Shown one piece after another: positions 6,663-8,090 of a stretch of DNA of 8,090 bases. The stretch's first letter is position 1. The number at the start of each line of letters is the position of its first letter. Origin of the DNA: SCTG01 sp036005325 (GTDB lineage: Bacteria > Nitrospirota > Nitrospiria > Nitrospirales > NS-4); the NCBI GenBank assembly GCA_036005325.1, contig DASYQR010000129.1:1-8090 (forward strand), in the 5' to 3' direction. A program made the position numbers and the translations under genes. The notes beneath the pieces were generated by a model, which was given only the letters and a program-made list of their open reading frames with translations, made no database searches and was not told the DNA's origin.

Positions 6663-7205
6663 GTGGCGACCCTGTCTTTCCTCTATTTCGGGACCGTGAT
6701 CGTCCTGACGGCGATCCTCGTGGTCGCCTTCCGTAATCCGATTTACAGCGTCATGGCGCTCCTCGTGATGTTCTTCCACATCGCGGGCCTCTTCGTCACC
6801 CTGCACGCCGAGTTCCTGGCAGCGGTGCAGCTCATCGTGTACGCCGGCGCCATCCTGGTGCTCTACCTGTTCGTCGTGATGCTTTTGAACGTGCAGCAGG
6901 ACGACTCCTATCAGCGGCAGGTGAAGCTGGGCTTGGGGCTCGGCCTGCTCGCGCTCACCCAAGTCGTCTACATTGTGAGCACGGCGGGGATACCGGAGGA
7001 GCCGGTCATGAAGAAAGCCTCCGCGGTCACCGCCGCGGGAGAAGCCGCCGCGGCCGCCGCCCCGGGCAACACCGAGACGGTCGGACACGCGCTCTACACG
7101 ACATATCTCTTCCCCTTCGAAGTGGCCTCGCTGATCCTCCTGGTCGCCATGATCGGCGCCATCCTCCTGGCCAAGAAGGGCCTCATGGGTCCGGAGACCA
7201 AATAA
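6663..7205 (+). CDS. nuoJ: NADH-quinone oxidoreductase subunit J, membrane subunit
   Basis: This encodes 180 residues, close to E. coli NuoJ (184). NuoJ is a five-helix subunit beside NuoH and NuoK. Its third helix takes part in the conformational or proton-path link to the antiporter-like subunits. Hydrophobic segments lie near 2-22, 27-48, 52-76, 88-108 and 149-171. The family signature is clear: NPIYSVMALLVMFFHIAGLF (25-44), then AEFLAAVQLIVYAGAILVLY (49-68) and FVVMLLN (70-76). Between helices 4 and 5 is a low-complexity alanine-rich linker (about 119-134), encoded by very GC-rich DNA with three CCGCGG hexamers in 33 bp. The start is a GTG with AAAGGA 12 bases upstream, which overlaps the nuoI stop. 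No earlier start is needed, since helix 1 is complete. The stop is 1 base before the nuoK ATG. Confidence 0.94.
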   Translation: MATLSFLYFGTVIVLTAILVVAFRNPIYSVMALLVMFFHIAGLFVTLHAEFLAAVQLIVYAGAILVLYLFVVMLLNVQQDDSYQRQVKLGLGLGLLALTQVVYIVSTAGIPEEPVMKKASAVTAAGEAAAAAAPGNTETVGHALYTTYLFPFEVASLILLVAMIGAILLAKKGLMGPETK

Positions 7206-7206
7206 T

Positions 7207-7509
7207 ATGGTTCCGCTGTCCTACTACATGATCCTCAGCGCGATCGTGTTCATTACTGGTGTCGTCGGTGTGCTGATCCGGCGGAACATCATCATGATCC
7301 TGCTCTCCATCGAGCTGATGCTGAACGCCACAAACATCAACTTCGTGGCCTTCTCCTACTACCTGGACAACATCGCGGGGCAGGTCTTCGTGTTCTTCGC
7401 GCTCACCGTCGCGGCGGCGGAAGTCGCGGTCGGCCTGGCAATCATCATCGCGCTCCAACGCACCAAGGCCACCGTGAACGTGGCCGATTTGAACTTGATG
7501 AAATGGTAA
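7207..7509 (+). CDS. nuoK: NADH-quinone oxidoreductase subunit K, membrane subunit
   Basis: This encodes exactly 100 residues, the standard length. NuoK is the three-helix subunit related to MrpC of Na+/H+ antiporters and provides two membrane glutamates for proton translocation. Both are present: E36 in LLSIELMLNATNINF and E72 in VAAAEVAVGLAI, at the same numbers as in E. coli. Helices lie near 5-24, 28-51 and 57-84. The first cytoplasmic loop has R25 and R26 (IRRN), also typical. GGAG at 7193-7196, within nuoJ, is 10 bases before the ATG. The spacing to nuoJ is one base. After the stop comes the repeat-rich 146-bp gap before nuoL, the longest break in the operon. Confidence 0.97.
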   Translation: MVPLSYYMILSAIVFITGVVGVLIRRNIIMILLSIELMLNATNINFVAFSYYLDNIAGQVFVFFALTVAAAEVAVGLAIIIALQRTKATVNVADLNLMKW

Positions 7510-7655
7510 CCAGTGCATAGAGCTATTCATAAAGCACCGACACAGTTCCGGCGGGTGACGCCAGGCGGAGGCCCTCCGCCGCCTGCATCTTTTCGTGAAG
7601 CCGGCGGAGGTGCCAGGCGGCAGGACCCGCCGGTTGCCGGCACTGGATCGAATAT
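7510..7655. repeat. Repeat-rich non-coding gap between nuoK and nuoL
   Basis: This 146-bp stretch has no credible gene. It contains nested inverted repeats: CCAGTGC (7510-7516) with GCACTGG (7640-7646); CCGGCGGGT (7548-7556) with ACCCGCCGG (7625-7633); and a tight palindrome GGCGGAGG-C-CCTCCGCC (7564-7580). Direct repeats are GCCAGGCGG at 7560-7568 and 7612-7620, and GGCGGAGG at 7564-7571 and 7603-7610. CCGCCGG at 7627-7633 could also pair with CCGGCGG at 7601-7607, so two folds compete. No T-run of a terminator follows a strong stem, and no convincing promoter was seen. It may be an inserted MITE/REP-like element, or a structured mRNA spacer that tunes nuoL expression. The repeats are directly visible and the role is unknown. 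Confidence 0.75.
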
Positions 7656-8090
7656 ATGAAGTACGCCCTCATCCCATTGCTGCCGTTCGCCGCGTTCGTA
7701 ATCATCGGCCTGTTCGGCCACTGGATAAAAGAGCGCGCGCACTGGGTCGCCGTGCCGGCGGTGGGCATTTCGTTCCTGCTGTCCCTCTCCACTTTCTTCG
7801 AGATCGCGAACGGCCCGCCGATCCACGTGACGCTCTATTCGTGGATCACCTCCGGCGCTTTCGACGTGAGCATCGGCTTCTCTATCGACCGGCTGACGGC
7901 CGCCATGCTCCTGCTGGTCACTATCGTCAGCGGGCTCGTGCACGTCTACACGATCGGCTACATGCAGGGGGAGCCCGGCTATGCCCGCTTCTTCGCGTAC
8001 GTCGCCCTGTTCACCTTTTCGATGCTGATGCTGGTGATGGCGGACAACTTCCTCCAGCTCTACGTCTTCTGGGAAGCGGTCGGCCTCTGC
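7656..8090 (+). CDS. nuoL: NADH-quinone oxidoreductase subunit L, N-terminal part (3' end outside window)
   Basis: The first 145 codons of the distal antiporter-like proton-pumping subunit are present, and the reading frame runs open to the window edge. The family N-terminus is recognisable: ALIPLLPFAAFVIIGLFG (4-21), a second hydrophobic helix (about 30-50), the motif FDVSIGFSIDRLTAAMLLLV (69-88), then VHVYTIGYMQGEPGYARFFA (95-114), ADNFLQLYVFWEAVGLC (129-145). E140 in FWEAVGLC corresponds to the conserved membrane glutamate of antiporter-like subunits (E144 in E. coli NuoL). The ATG at 7656 is the only start after an in-frame TGA at 7596. Its ribosome binding site is weak (TGGA at 7644-7647). 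The paralogues NuoM and NuoN share this fold, but position after nuoK and the GYARFFAY motif identify NuoL. Confidence 0.94.
   Translation, partial: MKYALIPLLPFAAFVIIGLFGHWIKERAHWVAVPAVGISFLLSLSTFFEIANGPPIHVTLYSWITSGAFDVSIGFSIDRLTAAMLLLVTIVSGLVHVYTIGYMQGEPGYARFFAYVALFTFSMLMLVMADNFLQLYVFWEAVGLC

Noticed and set aside
7564..7595. Terminator made of the GGCGGAGG palindrome and the TCTTTT tract at 7588-7593
   Set aside because: The T-rich tract is short and begins 8 bases after the stem rather than directly at its foot, and nuoL is expected to be in the same transcript. Weak attenuation is possible but not supported.
7523..7943. Minus-strand open frames across the nuoK-nuoL gap and nuoL start
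   Set aside because: Their products are low-complexity and without family motifs, and most of their length is antisense to nuoL. The gap is better explained as repeat-rich non-coding DNA.
1..8090. tRNA or rRNA genes, CRISPR arrays, transposase genes
   Set aside because: I looked for cloverleaf-like elements, regularly spaced repeats and transposase motifs and saw none. Nearly all of the window is accounted for by nuo genes.

Overview
The window is the middle of a bacterial nuo operon encoding respiratory complex I (proton-pumping NADH:quinone oxidoreductase). All genes are on the plus strand and run in the canonical order: nuoD (3' end only), nuoE, nuoF, nuoG, nuoH, nuoI, nuoJ, nuoK and nuoL (5' end only). 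The DNA is GC-rich. The protein sequences, especially a formate-dehydrogenase-like NuoG, suggest a Nitrospirota (Nitrospira-like) organism or another deep-branching Gram-negative phylum. This is an impression from sequence style and is not proven.

Layout: bases 1-370 hold the end of nuoD, overlapped by 4 bp by the GTG start of nuoE (to 900). A 38-bp gap contains a perfect 11-bp-stem palindrome (904-928) just before the nuoF ribosome binding site. nuoF (939-2252), nuoG (2261-4960) and nuoH (4964-6070) are separated by only 8 and 3 bp. nuoI (6089-6646), nuoJ (6663-7205) and nuoK (7207-7509) follow closely. The 146-bp gap from 7510 to 7655 is the only sizeable non-coding stretch and is rich in nested inverted and direct repeats. 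nuoL starts at 7656 and leaves the window. No promoter, terminator, RNA gene, CRISPR array or transposase gene was found.

How the genes work together: NuoE, NuoF and NuoG form the NADH-oxidising module (FMN and a chain of Fe-S clusters). NuoI and NuoD carry electrons to the quinone site next to NuoH. NuoH, NuoJ, NuoK and NuoL belong to the proton-translocating membrane arm. The presence of nuoEFG argues for NADH as the soluble electron partner, in either direction.

The most notable points are as follows. (1) NuoG has eight ferredoxin-type cysteines where ordinary NuoG has four, plus the N7 site and a formate-dehydrogenase-like domain whose catalytic residues are replaced. (2) The nuoK-nuoL gap holds a complex repeat structure. 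(3) A perfect palindrome lies between nuoE and nuoF. (4) NuoH carries an insertion between its second and third membrane helices.
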